From assembly GCA_027922465.2 (NCBI GenBank), contig BQMF02000022.1, positions 1,302,001-1,366,000 on the forward strand: 64,000 nucleotides of DNA, given 5' to 3'. This document shows, one piece after another, positions 12,001 to 23,151 of the stretch (positions are counted from its first letter, which is position 1; every line of letters starts with the position of its first letter). The position numbers were made by a program, and so were the translations under genes. The notes under the pieces are model-generated. The model saw nothing but the letters and a program-made list of their open reading frames with translations. It ran no database searches and was not told the origin of the DNA. Source of the DNA: Turritopsis dohrnii (Eukaryota; Cnidaria; Hydrozoa; Anthoathecata; Oceaniidae).

Positions 12001-15000
12001 TCCAATTTTTTTTTGCAAGTAGCTACCTGACTAACAACATCACATCATGCAGGTCTCAATATACATTTGTGTTGCAATGGAGGTCTCTGATAAACGAAAG
12101 AAAAATCTTCGAAAAATGTCTTCTTCAAAAAGATCAAAGTATGAACATATTTGGTTAACTGATAGAGAAATATCATTTGTAAAGCGTATCCATGATTGGA
12201 TGCTAGCTGCTGCAGACCGTGAAAGGTTCAAGGAATCTGTTTTCACGCAACGACCAAATATTGCAAAGTTGGTGAGTGAGATATTTGGAATTTCTGAGCG
12301 AAAGGTATACCAAGTGAGAAAAGAGACGATATAAATGAAACACAAGAAGAGGAAGCACGGGGCCGAAAACCAAGAAAACTTGATGATTTCAATAAAAACG
12401 CCTTGTCCCGTTTAATTCATAGTTTTTATACAAGACCAAATCCTGACATCCCAAACCTAGATAAAATTCATGCAGAAGCATTGCGTATACCTGGCTTTCC
12501 TTCAATAAGTAGAGCACAATTACACCGTTGCATCAAGAAGTTGGGTTTTGTTTGTAAACAACGAAATAAAAAAATGAACGTTTATCAACGGGTAGATATT
12601 GTCGCAAGTCGACATGAATATCTTAGAAATATTAAAAAATACCGTGATGATGGTTACAAGATTTTTTACCAGGATGAAACGTGGTGTAATCAACATCACT
12701 TGATTACATTTGGCAGGAAGATTCAACCGACGAAAATCCATTACTGGGTGGTATCGTCCAAAAAGGTGGTCTAAAAGTTCCCTCTGGTAAGGGTCGTCGT
12801 CTAATTATCAATCACATCGGTTCGAAAAATGGTTTTCTCAAGGGCTGTGGTGAATATTTTATTGGAAAGAAAGATTCAGAAGATTATCATAGTGAGATGA
12901 ATGGAGAGCATTTTGAAAAATGGTTCGAAGATAAAGTTTTACCAAGCCTCCCAGATAAATCTGTTGTTATCGAGAATGCTCGCTACCATTCCTGTCAAAC
13001 TGAAGAGTCTAAAACACCCAAAAACCTCGTGGAGAAAAGGTGAAATTCAAGATTGGTTGACAAAAAAAGGAATCCCTTTTAAGAACCCACAGGACACTAA
13101 AGCAATTCTACTTACCAAAAGTAAAAGTATTTTCGTTCCAAAAGAGTATACGTTAGAAAAGATCACCAAGAAATATTGTATTGAAAATGATAAAGATATC
13201 CATATTAAACCTTCCCATTGGTCACTCGAAGCTTAATCCTATTGAAATGGTTTGGGCTCAGGTTAAATCAGAAATTGCCCGAAAAAATGTCACTTTCAAA
13301 ATGAAAGATGTTCAAGACCTTGTTAATAAGGCTTTAGACAATGTTACGCCAACAAAATGGGCTAAAGTCGAATCTCACACTATGAAGGTTGAAAAAGAAT
13401 TTTGGAAGATAGATTTTAATGGCTTAGAGAATGAAGAGAGATTTATCATTGAGTTGGACGATGATTCGGACGTTGATTCAGAGAGTGAGATTGGGAGTGA
13501 TTTTATTCAAATTTATTTATTTTTTGTATATGTATATATTGTAAATTTTTGTACATCTTATTGTATCATTTTTCGGTTTTTTCTTATAAAATGTTTTACG
13601 TTGTGTTTCAATCTTTTTTTGTTATTTCATATTCTCTCATTCGTTAAAAGTAATTAAACAATATCTTGCATTGTTTCTAAATAATGATCCATTTTTGTTT
13701 AAGATCTAACGACTCTTTTTATTCCCTTCTGATATGTGTCATAAATGTGTGATTAGTAAACCCCCGTCTTTATCTAAATCAAAAAAATATTGACAGCCAT
13801 GAAAAATCACCACCAAGGGGTACTCATGGGCCAATATCTTCCGAAATACTTATTGGTTCTGCTTGAAATTTGGCACAAGTCTTTGTCTAAAATATATCTA
13901 CCTTTGGTGTAAATATGAAAATTATACGACAAGTAGAAAAAAAGCTCGAATTTTTGTATCGCAAAAATAACCGCTAAAAATTGCGAATTTACTGCCAAAA
14001 TTAGAACATTAATTAAGTACTCATGATACTCTAAAACCTCCAAAATTAATTTTTATGATTCAAATTTTCTATCAAAAGTTACAGGCCTTTTTGTTTCAAC
14101 TGCAGATTATTTTGAGACAGACTTTAGTGTCTATTTTCCTTTTGAGGGAAATCATAATCAAAAAGTATGTGCAGGGGTCTGTGGTAGAAAATTTTGACCT
14201 CTTAAAATATTTTCACCCCCCGTGCTTTACGCTTACAGCCCTTTTACTTTTAATTAGAATTAATTCCGACGGCATAATTTTGCCGTCGTGATATGATGAT
14301 TTTGTTGGACATGTCGGCAAATATGTTTTTCACGTCGGCAAAATTGTTTTTATTAAATATGCATTTCCCCTCGTTTTCCTATACGTATTTAGAACTTAGA
14401 GCAATCGGCACACTCCCGCTCGCTTTCCGATAATCCTTGTGACATTTTATCGAAAATTATGATGGAACATCCATTTTTTCTTCCTTTGTTTTATTTGTTT
14501 AACGGGTGGTTAATTCTGAAAATATCAAAATTCCAGTGACGGCATTTTTTTGCAGACGTGAAGTGGGCTTTTCTCAAATTACGGCGGCAATTTCATCAGC
14601 ATTTTATTTTCGCAAGTTGGCTCTCCATCTCGGGGATAAAATACTGGATTTTTTGAAACAAAGAAAACAAATCTTCGGCAATAATGAATGGTTTTTTTAT
14701 TAAGATTTGTGGTTTAAAAAAAACTGTTTTTCAGTGAGAATCCTCAAACTGGATATAAAGTTGCAATTTGATCCCACAAATAAAAGAAGCTGTGGCCGGC
14801 AAATCGTTGGTACCCAGCCCACATATCACTCCATATCTCGGATCCAGGAAGAATCCACTGCTGAATAATTGGTAGAAGGGTAGCAGCATTGCGGCGTTGT
14901 ACAGGGATCAGAAAACCCTGCTTTGTTGCTGGCTTGTGGCCCCCAAAAACCCATTGATCTGGTATAATTCTGCCACAGTTATAGTTCCGACGCGCAAATA

Positions 15001-18000
15001 GCAACTCGTCAATCTCAACGATGCAACCGGGACCCCCAAGCTGTACGGGATTGTTGGCAAAATACATCACAGTTACATCGCTGCAATATTGGTTCCAGTC
15101 AACAACTGTCTGGCAACTTCCAATTGTTAGCTCGTGCTGGATGTCTGTCACTGACAAACCTCTGCTATTTCCATTAGAGCAAGTCCAGAGGTATGTGAGA
15201 CCAAGAATCTGCCAAAGGTGAAGATGGGAACCTTAAAAAAAACTGTTTTTCCTGATGTTGAAGACTTTTTTACACCTTTTAACAGTACAACGCCAAGTTC
15301 TCCCATCCACTGCACGCGCGTATTGCTGCTCATTGCATTGCGAAAATGACCTCCAGGACGAAGAGTGCTAAAAAATCAAAAGAGTGGAGGAAGATATGCA
15401 AGTGATTCAGCAACAATGTTTTTATGACAATGTTTCTTTTTTCTGAGAGACATTAATTTCTTTATAAAAAATGGTATTAAAATATTTTTTTCATGAATTG
15501 GAATAAAATTATTATGTTTTTTCACTATGTACATGTTTGTTGTGCTGTATAGAATGGTTTTCAGTCAAAAAAATAGGGGGGTCCGAAAAGGAAATAGCGC
15601 CGGGTTAGGGTTAGGGTTAGGCTTAGGCTTAGTCATAAGCGTAAACCACGGGGGTGAAAATATTCTAAGGGGTCATTTTCTACTACAGGTCTCACTCGGC
15701 AAAAAATCAAAAACAAGCAAAAAATCTGAGTTTTTCCAAGAAAAAGCAAAAAATAGCAAAAAGTAGGCTTTCTTGGTAAAAAAAAGTAAAAAATATCAAA
15801 AAATTCAGAATTTGAAACCTGAAACCTGCCCTTTTTTGAGAATGCCTTTATGTTTGCTTTCTCCTCACAAAAATGATTTTTTTCTCTAGCAACTTTATTA
15901 CAGGGTTCCTACACTTCTGGAAAATCAGGGAAAACTGGAAAAACATGCCAAATTCAAGGCTTGTCAGGGAAATTCAGGGAAAATCAGGGAATTTTTTAAT
16001 TTATTGGTGAGAAATCAGGGAAAATCAGGGGAAATTTTATGACTCTATTCTGTAATTTTTTTTCTACTTTGTATTCCTTTTTTGTTTGTGTTTATTGCTC
16101 TTAGGATCGTTTTATAGCTATTGATTTATATAACCGTTACAACATTATTTCCTTGAAGTTTTTTTGAATTTCCTTAGGCAGATTTTCTATCATTTTGCAT
16201 CCTCATGAGGTTTTGTGCTGAAAAGGGACTTTTGCATATTTTTGCTTGGATATTAGTGTTGCCCTCCTGTGTTTGCAAGATGTTCAGAGTTTCCTTCCGT
16301 TGTGTATTTCGTGTTACCTGTATTTATCCGCCTCTATGACATACTAGCTGGATGTAGATACATATACGCCTGTTATATATTAAGCTCACCAAATTATTTG
16401 TCCTTTAAATCAAGAATGTATTAGTTTTGTACTTTGTAAAGAATACATTTGTCTCCAAGTGGTTCCAAAAGACCTGATGAAATATCTAGGGCTAGGCTAG
16501 CCATTTTTATTTTAGTTATTCAAGTGCAGTTTACTAGGAAAATCATTCTTTTTTCACTGTGTAATTCTTCTGTTATTTTATGGTAGTAAATATTGTAAAA
16601 GGGTATATGACATCTGGAAAAAATGTTCCATTTTCAGTTCTAATCAGGGAAAAATATATATTTTTGAGGAGGAAACTCTGGAAAAAAATATAGTTACATG
16701 AAAAAAGTCAGGGAAAAATTTTTACCCAAAGGTGTAGGAACCCTGTATTAGTACATTCAATATAATTTTAATAGTTACAATATTTATTATCATATTAGAA
16801 AATTGCTGTTTTGTGTTATTGTTTGTTCATTTTACAGAATTACTTTGTGCATGTGCTCTGGTGTATCAGTTAGGACCACTCGACCAGAATTCGTCGCTAA
16901 AATAATTGTGATTTGTTATAAAGAATTGCCTTGATAATTTTATTTTACTCTCCTATTTGAATACATCTGATTGAATGATGAGAAAACGAATTATTAAAAT
17001 CATTAACATGACAATACCAAACATTGCAATGATATATTTTCGGGAAACATTCGGAATGAATAATTCAAACGAACGAATGGTTATCACATGCTTCACCAGA
17101 ACATATATGTTTCGTAATAACACGCTCAGTTCCCCCTTTAACGTAAACTTAGTGTTCTAGTAATAAGCAGTGTTTGATGGTATATTGTGCGGATATCTAA
17201 TTTAAATAATTATGAGTGAATCAAAGCCGCAAAGACCGAAAGCAGAAACGTTGAACATATACCTTATACACTTAAAGTTTTAGTCGGAACCATTGTAAAT
17301 AAACCTCTGCTAGTTGTTAAATACCCACTATTGGCTTTGTGACATCGAAAAAACGCTACTCGGAGCAACTACGAATAGTTCAGAACTACCTTTTAAATTT
17401 TTCAATGATCAGAAAATTGTTAAGGTTACTTTGAACTGTTTTCCAGCAAAGTGTCTACCAATAATTTCATGTGGTTTTTGTGACGAAAACAGGGATATTT
17501 CCAAGCACTTTTCTCAATCCATAATTGAGTTTCAAAATTCAATCCTATCAATTTGAAACTGAAAAGATTTATAAAACATTTTAAATCTCAATTTTGTACT
17601 TCTGTGTTCCGCAAAAATATGAGAAAAGTCCATTTCATCCATAGTAGCTGAAATTTGATGAAAGAAATAATAAGGCTAATTTATAGTCGAAGCTGACAGA
17701 TATTTTTGGAAAAACTTAAACTTTTATTGCACGCCTGGTAAGATTAAGGCTTGCGATAGAGCGCACGTCTCTTTTTTTTAGGTGTGTGCCAAGGCGTGCG
17801 CGTGCGATCGCACGCCTCTCACGACCAGCCCTGGTTGTTTTAGACATGTGTCATATAAGTTGTAACATCTCACTTTGTAATCCTGACGCAGCTTGTAATC
17901 CATTTTGTCGCAATAGACCTTTCTCGAATTTCTGTTTAAACGATGCATTGTGGCTGAGTTGTCGTGTCTAACCTCGCTTCTGATATTCAAACTATTTCTA

Positions 18001-21000
18001 ATTATCGGAATGGGAATTAAGTATAATAGAGACTATTGCTAAGTTTTAAAGTAATGAAATTAGTGGAACGATAAATCGCATAAAAACGAGGTTAGATAGG
18101 TACGAAATTCATCCCTTCTTTCCATTACGAAGATTACGAAGTGCGTCAAAAAGGATTACAAAGTGTGATAGGTTGGTGGATTACAAAGTGCGGTAAGTTT
18201 GGGTTACAAATGGCAATTGTCTTGCATTCCCCCGGCCTCGTTAAAATAAATTCCCACATCAGTGGATAACACTGCCAGTTCCCCCCGGCCTCGTTAAAAC
18301 AGGGATTACAAAGTGCGACAGAAAAATTGTATAACATTTTTATAATATTTTTTCAATTATTTAACTTTTCATTTGATTCAAGGCTACAATGATGAGGCCA
18401 TGGGTATTCAGGAATAGCAAGATTGTATATGTTTTCCTAATACTGTATATGTAGCAAAAAATTTAAGAAAATTTTGGTGGAAAAAGCAAAAAATACAGCA
18501 TTTGGTGGCAAAAAATGGTAAAAAATACAGTGAAAAATGGCAAAAAAAGAGGCAAAAAATCACTAAAATAAGAGTGTGACCCCATTGTCTTGCCATATAT
18601 TAAAAAATCTAAACTCTATTACTAACAATTAAATAACTCCAGAGGCATTCCCGGCACGCTATAAACCACATCTAAACCATCCTCCTAGTTTTTTCAAAAA
18701 TTTCAACGTTGTCCAATCCTTAATTGAGTGTCAAAACTCATCACTATCAATTTGCAATGTAAAAGATATAGAAAATAATTTAAATCTCATTTCTGTACTT
18801 CTGTGTTCTGCAAAAACATGAGAAAGGTCTGTTCCATCCATCGTTGTTGGATTGTTCATACAGTGTTAGGCTTGCTGAGATTCTCAACCACTCGAGAGTT
18901 CATCATTCAATAATTTCTCTTTTTTTCCTGGGGCAATTGAATCTCCTTTTCTCACATAGATAATTTCTCTTAAAAATGGCAGAAATATCACACATGTTTG
19001 TGGATTAGTGTAGTCGTGTTTTTTTTGGTATACTCAATTTCAAGACGATCCTCAGCAGGAGTTCTGCAGATAAGAGCAAAGTAATTTTACCCAATTATAC
19101 GTTGATATCATGAATAAAAACCAGTTAGAGTGTAAAAATTTAGTGTGAAAGAGTTGTTTCAGATCGTGGAAAATGCAAGCAAAAAAATTTTTAAATTTTT
19201 TAAATTTTTGCAGAATTTATTTTCGTGAATTAACATTTTGATCATCAAAAATTAAAATGTTTTGCGGAAGAAATTTTCTCCATTGGGGGTAAATTAGTGA
19301 AAATTTCTTTGAGCCAACTCAAATTTCAACCTATGTCATAACATCAGGCCCTAAGATACCCTTCCATAAATTAGTTATCATCATTAGGCACTTTGTATAT
19401 GGCAGAGAAAATAAGTCAACTCATAAAACAGAGATACTGGTGACAAGTGTGGGGTGTTATTGTGTATTAGATGTCTTCTGCTTTTTGCACTGGCCCTTTA
19501 GATACAAGAAGCGATGATGGAAGCTCAATTCAGTTAAATCATTTTTGTGGAGAATATGAAAAATGTTAAGGTTGAAGTTGAGTTAACATCTGGATTTAAT
19601 TTCACACTTTTTCATTAAAACATGTTAGCATTGTTATTGTATTGTGTAGAGGAGGGGCCATGTCTTAGGTTGGATGCTTCAAAGTATTTGACACAAACCC
19701 AATTAAGAGCCTGTGCTCTCCTGGATGACTTCCTGCAACACCCAATGATAACCAATTTTTACCACATGGCATGAGTTAAACTACCTCTGTGGTATATTTA
19801 CTTTCACTCATTATGGTGTATGACTGCCAAGTGAAATTGGGCTTGACCTCTTGCATGGCTTCTGACAGTGATGATGTCAACTACACTGTGATGTTATTAC
19901 GGATTTTCAGATGGAATAACCTTGCTGATATATATTGAATGTTTAAAGGTTATAAAGTTTCTCATGATACCATGATGATTGAATTTGGGTTTGTGCTGCT
20001 TGTCAAAAACCTGAAATTATGTTTAGCTGGAAGGAAGTGACGTCTTATTTTGCCATCAGCTGTCCGCATATGTCTGAGGTCCCACTTTTAGTTTTTCATT
20101 ATTTTCAGAATTTAATTATTTCGAAAAAGTTAGGAAAATGGAAGATTCCTTATATAAACAAGAACTGCCTTTTAATCACAGAATCAATCTTTCATTGTAC
20201 CTACCTCCATATCAAACAATCTGCTCATGCAATCTCATGCAAAAATTCTTTGACTGGCTTCTGGGAAGATGGCGGCTGATAATTACATCATTGGGGCAAG
20301 TAAAATCTGGCATAAAGGGTATTTATTGACAAAAGTTGAGTTAATAGAAACTGTTGTTTTCCTCTGATGAACTAAGAGTAATTATTTAAACAGAAGACTT
20401 AAAGAATTGCTTATAGAATTATAAATTGAAATTCAATGTTAACCTTCTGATGTCAAGTGAAAAGTTGCCCCATTGATGTTAACAATGTTATTGCGAGGCT
20501 GGACTCACCTACTAATCTTTGTATCTCTCAAAGCAAATTTTTCATTATACCATTTTATCTTGGGGGCGGTCGGAATCTGTTGTCAAAAACAGAAATTTAA
20601 AATTTAACTTTTGAGATGTGAGTGTGAACTTATTCCAACACTGATTTGAAATTGTTACAAACTGTTACAGTCTGGCCAACACCCACTTATCATGTCACAT
20701 CATAAAGAAATTAAATTCTACGATTCTTTATGATTGCATATATTAATATAAAGGAAAGTAATGGAATTTAATATTAATTTAATGGAAAGCTTTAAGTTCA
20801 AGTCAAGCTTTTCAATTTTGAATTGAAGGATCCCTGATGTATATAAATATGGAAAGTTGAACTTTGTTGATTTTTTTGTGCTAATGACACTATGAACATT
20901 TATCTTCCAGTATTTTTTGGTTTAATCTCACAAGAATGGAAGTGTTTAGATGCATAAAAAAAATTTGTAAAAAGGACTGTGAACTAATTTTTTGTACTTC

Positions 21001-21673
21001 TAAAGAAACCCGATATACCATGTTTGTTCAAATCTGGCTTTATGAAAGCGGCATGAAATTACTTCACATATGATTTACAATGAATGCTAATTTAATCTTG
21101 TCCTTTTATGTTTAGACATGTCCGTTGTTATTAAGAGTGTTTTGTCAAGTAGGAAGGCATCATAGGTATGTTCAGTATGTTTTGTGTCTGAAGTAGGAAG
21201 TTTACATGGGGAATATTTTTAGGAACTTTCGAAATCGGTAAAATAACTTCCATGTATTTTAGATCTGAGGAATTTGCTTACAACAAAACACCTTCCAACG
21301 AGCTGCAAATATATACTTGGTAAATTCCGAAGTTTCAATCTTAGTATTGATTTAATTTTCTTCTAAAAGTATTTCACCATTTTACAAAAAACTTTGTTGA
21401 TCTCCTAGGAAGGATGCCACGCTCCGCGAACTCATGAGCCTTGTGAAAGAGGTCAACCCCGAGGCACGTCGCAAAGGAACTTACTTTGATTTTGCAATTA
21501 TATATCCGAACTTTGTTCGTGGTGGTTACGTAGTTAAAGATATCGGTACAACTTGTTCAGGACAAAAGTGTCCCGATGATAACGTGACGCTTCATTCGAA
21601 GAGATTTCAAATCGGTGACTTTCTTGACATCGCCATCATGCTACCGCCCAAAGACAGAAGGGACAGTTTGTGA
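9077..21673 (+). CDS. SAP18: Histone deacetylase complex subunit SAP18, with an RS-rich N-terminus
   Basis: Four exons: 9077-9247, 21116-21165, 21263-21319 and 21409-21673; 543 nt, 180 residues, phases consistent. The hallmark blocks of SAP18 are clear: IDREK at the end of exon 1, TCPLLLRVF and GRHHR in exon 2, NELQIYTW in exon 3, then ATLRELMSLVKEVNPEARRK, DFAIIYP and FQIGDFLDIAIMLPP in exon 4. SAP18 has a ubiquitin-like fold and works in the Sin3-HDAC corepressor and, with RNPS1 and Acinus, in the ASAP/PSAP complexes at the exon junction. The N-terminus here is longer than in vertebrates and begins MADRRGYRNRERSRSRSPVR, an arginine/serine stretch like those of splicing factors. Intron 1 is about 11.9 kb and packed with transposons, whereas introns 2 and 3 are about 100 bp. 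Confidence 0.95.
10762..11269. mobile_element. Nested TIR element with TATAAGCCCACCCGTG repeats
   Basis: The ends are inverted copies of ACCGTAAACCTCCGAATATA, with TA just outside. Just inside both ends the unit TATAAGCCCACCCGTG is repeated: several copies at 10797-10880 and more at 11164-11212. No reading frame of interest. It is a 508-bp non-autonomous element inserted in the larger Tc1/mariner-like element. Confidence 0.8.
11578..11715. mobile_element. Small palindromic element with GCGATTTCCTTTTCGCACCCC-type ends
   Basis: GGGCGCTATTTCCTTTTCGC at 11576-11595 is mirrored at 11696-11715 (GGGGTGCGAAAAGGAAATCG). The same core, CCGAAAAGGAAATAGCGCC, recurs at 15584-15602 inside the Merlin element, so this is a repeat family and not a chance hairpin. 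It has no coding capacity. Confidence 0.65.
12047..13657 (+). pseudogene. Tc1/mariner-like transposase pseudogene
   Basis: The protein can be followed across several frames. An N-terminal region (ERKVYQVRKE, then GRKPRKLDD after a frame change near 12325) precedes the DDE domain. First catalytic motif: YQDETWCNQHH at about 12667-12700. Then, after a second frame change near 12715, GLKVPSGKGRRLI. Second motif: VVIENARYHS at about 12964-12993. Third: KLNPIEMVWAQVK at about 13222-13260. The second motif normally reads DNAxYH, so the catalytic Asp is Glu here (codon 12972-12974). There are at least three frame changes. It is the transposase of the surrounding TIR element and is non-functional as read. 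Confidence 0.85.
14744..15333 (-). pseudogene. Truncated Merlin (ISXO2/IS1016-like) transposase
   Basis: Read on the minus strand. From about 15225 the frame gives LWQILGLTYLW, then VDWNQYCSDV, GPGCIVEIDELLFARR (first catalytic Asp), QWVFGG, ATLLPIIQQWILPGSEIWSD (second Asp) and WAGYQRFAG. This matches the Merlin/ISXO2 DDE order. The upstream part (15333-15230) is in another frame, and the C-terminal part with the last catalytic residue is replaced by an unrelated tail ending at 14744. The enzyme is inactive. The CxxC zinc region seen in intact relatives is not visible. Confidence 0.85.
15602..15635. repeat. Interstitial telomere-like repeat (TTAGGG/TTAGGC)
   Basis: GGGTTAGGGTTAGGGTTAGG is followed by two CTTAGG variants. 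It lies directly next to the CCGAAAAGGAAATAGCGCC core and inside the Merlin element. TTAGGG is the common animal telomere repeat, so this may be a double-strand-break repair scar or just part of the element. Confidence 0.7.
15901..16745. mobile_element. hAT-like non-autonomous element with CAGGGTTCCTACAC ends
   Basis: The left end CAGGGTTCCTACACTTCTGG is mirrored at the right by GGTGTAGGAACCCTG. CAGGG ends are usual for hAT elements. Next to both ends the short unit TCAGGGAAAA is repeated many times in direct and variant form, like the subterminal binding sites of hAT transposases. No transposase frame was found. An exact 8-bp target duplication is not evident (CTTTATTA against TATTAGTA). Confidence 0.75.
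16746..17514. other. SAP18 intron sequence without recognised features
   Basis: AT-rich intron sequence. Frames at 16975-17160 and 17314-17556 have no recognisable motif; the second is part of a repeated segment described next. Confidence 0.4.
17515..18845. repeat. Diverged direct repeat of about 140 bp, bracketing a palindromic insertion
   Basis: 17515-17655 and 18713-18845 share runs such as CTATCAATTTG, TTTGTACTTCTGTGTTC and TGCAAAAACATGAGAAA with moderate divergence. Between them, 17860-18320 carries inverted copies of CACTTTGTAATCC / GGATTACAAAGTGCG and two copies of CCCCGGCCTCGTTAAAA, which look like a non-autonomous element. The direct repeats may be two members of one repeat family or an old duplication. 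Confidence 0.55.
18846..21115. other. Remaining SAP18 intron 1, no recognised features
   Basis: AT-rich intron sequence. A motif TTTTGCGGAAGAAATTTT near 19258 recurs in the repeat at 33136-34034, so a scrap of that family may be present. Otherwise no gene or element is seen. Confidence 0.4.
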
Positions 21674-22029
21674 ATCGATCGATCATTCTTTTATGCAAAG
21701 CTAAGAACTGTGATTGTGTAGACTTGTAGATAGTTTCCTGATTACGATAATACTGACTATTTTTATCCAATGATTTTATATTTGCTTTCCCTTGGTCAAA
21801 AAGAACAAATTCCCGTTTTTTAACCAACTTCAGAAAACACGAACAAAAAAATTCGAACTCAGTCAAGTTGAAAAGTGTGAAAATTTTCCAAAAGAATAAT
21901 TATTTGTAAAATGTAGTTCAAGGCCTACATTTCTCTTTCTTGATCAAATTGTAAAAAAAAAAAAAAAAATAAATAGCAAGTTCAAACTCGAGACAGATAA
22001 TCAATTTTTACTTTGATGTTGACCATTCG

Positions 22030-22499
22030 TATTTACTAATGAGGAGACTTGTTGTCGTCAGCGAATCCGAACATCGTGGATGCTGTTGCACTGATCCAAA
22101 CCTACCATGAAGCTTTTTTGTCGTTTCCCAAGGTTCTCCACGACCCATTGTGAAGAACAATTTGTATTTTTTTTCTGAAAGGCTGGCCCGCCTCTAAGTA
22201 GTAGTCATCCTATGGGATAAAAATATATCGTTTGTAAACAATCTAAAAAAAACTAAAAAATTCACAGAATCATGCGCTCCGCACACAAGTTGCGAACGGG
22301 CGCGAAAAGGACTGTTCCTGATCACAACAAGCGATGTCAACAAAATCCATTGCTTGAAAGAAGGCCAACCGACCGAGGAGGCCCGAGTCTTGCTAGGAGC
22401 ATCAGACGGGAACCTTGAATTTATAGGAATTCCCACCCTTGATGATGGTGATGTAAACTTAGCAGTAGAAAATTTAAAAGATGTACTGATATATTGATT
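22030..22499 (+). other. Unassigned reading frame, possible exon or gene relic
   Basis: After a possible acceptor (TTCACAG at about 22265), one + frame runs to a TGA at about 22497 and reads as ordinary protein, for example LFLITTSDVNKIHCLKEGQP, LLGASDGNLEFIGIPTLDDG and VNLAVENLKDVLIY. Upstream, 22040-22150 encodes NPNIVDAVALIQTYHEAFLS before a stop. I recognise no family. It could be an exon of a small gene downstream of SAP18, or a retrocopy relic. Confidence 0.35.
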
Positions 22500-22684
22500 G
22501 AAGAAGGTGAAATAAAAATATTAGTTTAAAAAACAAATAATTTGTACCAACAAAAATTTTATTGATAAGGTAATAATTCAGTATTTTATTCAAATAAGCG
22601 CCCGCATTGTCTCATACTTTGTGTGTTCCAAGAAACGCCCCTCTGGGCGATGGGTGCCAAATTGAGTATTTACGGTGTTACGCA

Positions 22685-22770
22685 CGCTTAAATTCACGCA
22701 ATCTGAAATTCGCGCAATACTTGGCTGCACGAATTTGATTCCACGGGAATTTCAGATTGCGCGAATAGGT
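22685..22770. repeat. Short inverted repeat with CAATCTGAAATTCGCGCAAT arm
   Basis: CGCAATCTGAAATTCGCGCA at 22698-22717 is partly mirrored by GGGAATTTCAGATTGCGCGA at about 22744-22763, with about 30 bp between. It could form a hairpin. It is probably the core of a small non-autonomous element. Confidence 0.6.
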
Positions 22771-23151
22771 CGAAAAGGAAAAATCGGAGATTAACAACAA
22801 GAAATTATTCATTTGTTTTCAGAAATCATATTTTCATCACCATTTACGTTCCTATCAAAATAATCAGTTTGCTCTTGAAGTTACCTAATGATAAAGAATG
22901 ACCTTTGAAAAGCGTAACACCTCAGTGTTATGCAATCACCAAGAAAAGTGTTCGACTTTCGAAACTAGTTGAGTATTCCCAGCGATCGAAACATGTTTTA
23001 CCATTAATATGTATCATTTGTGAAAACAAAAGTTATATACAAAGCTGAAAAAGTAAGAAAGGTTTATTGAATGATCAAACAAACCAACAATTTAAATGCT
23101 AACAATGCAATTAATTATTTTTACATTCGCACTATACCTATCGAATTATGA

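Larger units (their letters stand above)
9298..14124. mobile_element. Tc1/mariner-like (IS630-type) transposon with 0.32-kb TIRs, decayed
   Basis: Near-identical inverted copies of about 320 bp lie at 9298-9621 and 13801-14124. Both start AAGTCTGTCTCAAAATAATC and are flanked outside by TA (9296-9297 and 14125-14126), the target duplication expected of the Tc1/mariner superfamily. The interior holds one transposase pseudogene (12047-13657), a nested TIR element (10762-11269) and a smaller palindromic element (11578-11715). It sits in intron 1 of SAP18. The TIRs are well preserved while the transposase is broken, as expected for a long-dead element or one long mobilised in trans. Confidence 0.85.
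14174..15697 (-). mobile_element. Merlin-type DNA transposon, internally deleted
   Basis: Inverted ends: TGGTAGAAAATTTTGACC and CACCCCCCGTGCTTTACGC at the left (14174-14236) correspond to GCGTAAACCACGGGGGTG and GGTCATTTTCTACTACAGG at the right (15637-15697), about 60 bp with a few differences. Between them is a truncated Merlin (IS1016-related) transposase on the minus strand. Just inside the right end lies a telomere-like run. Merlin normally makes an 8-9 bp target duplication; I could not define one confidently. It inserted in the SAP18 intron, 50 bp from the Tc1/mariner-like element. Confidence 0.75.
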
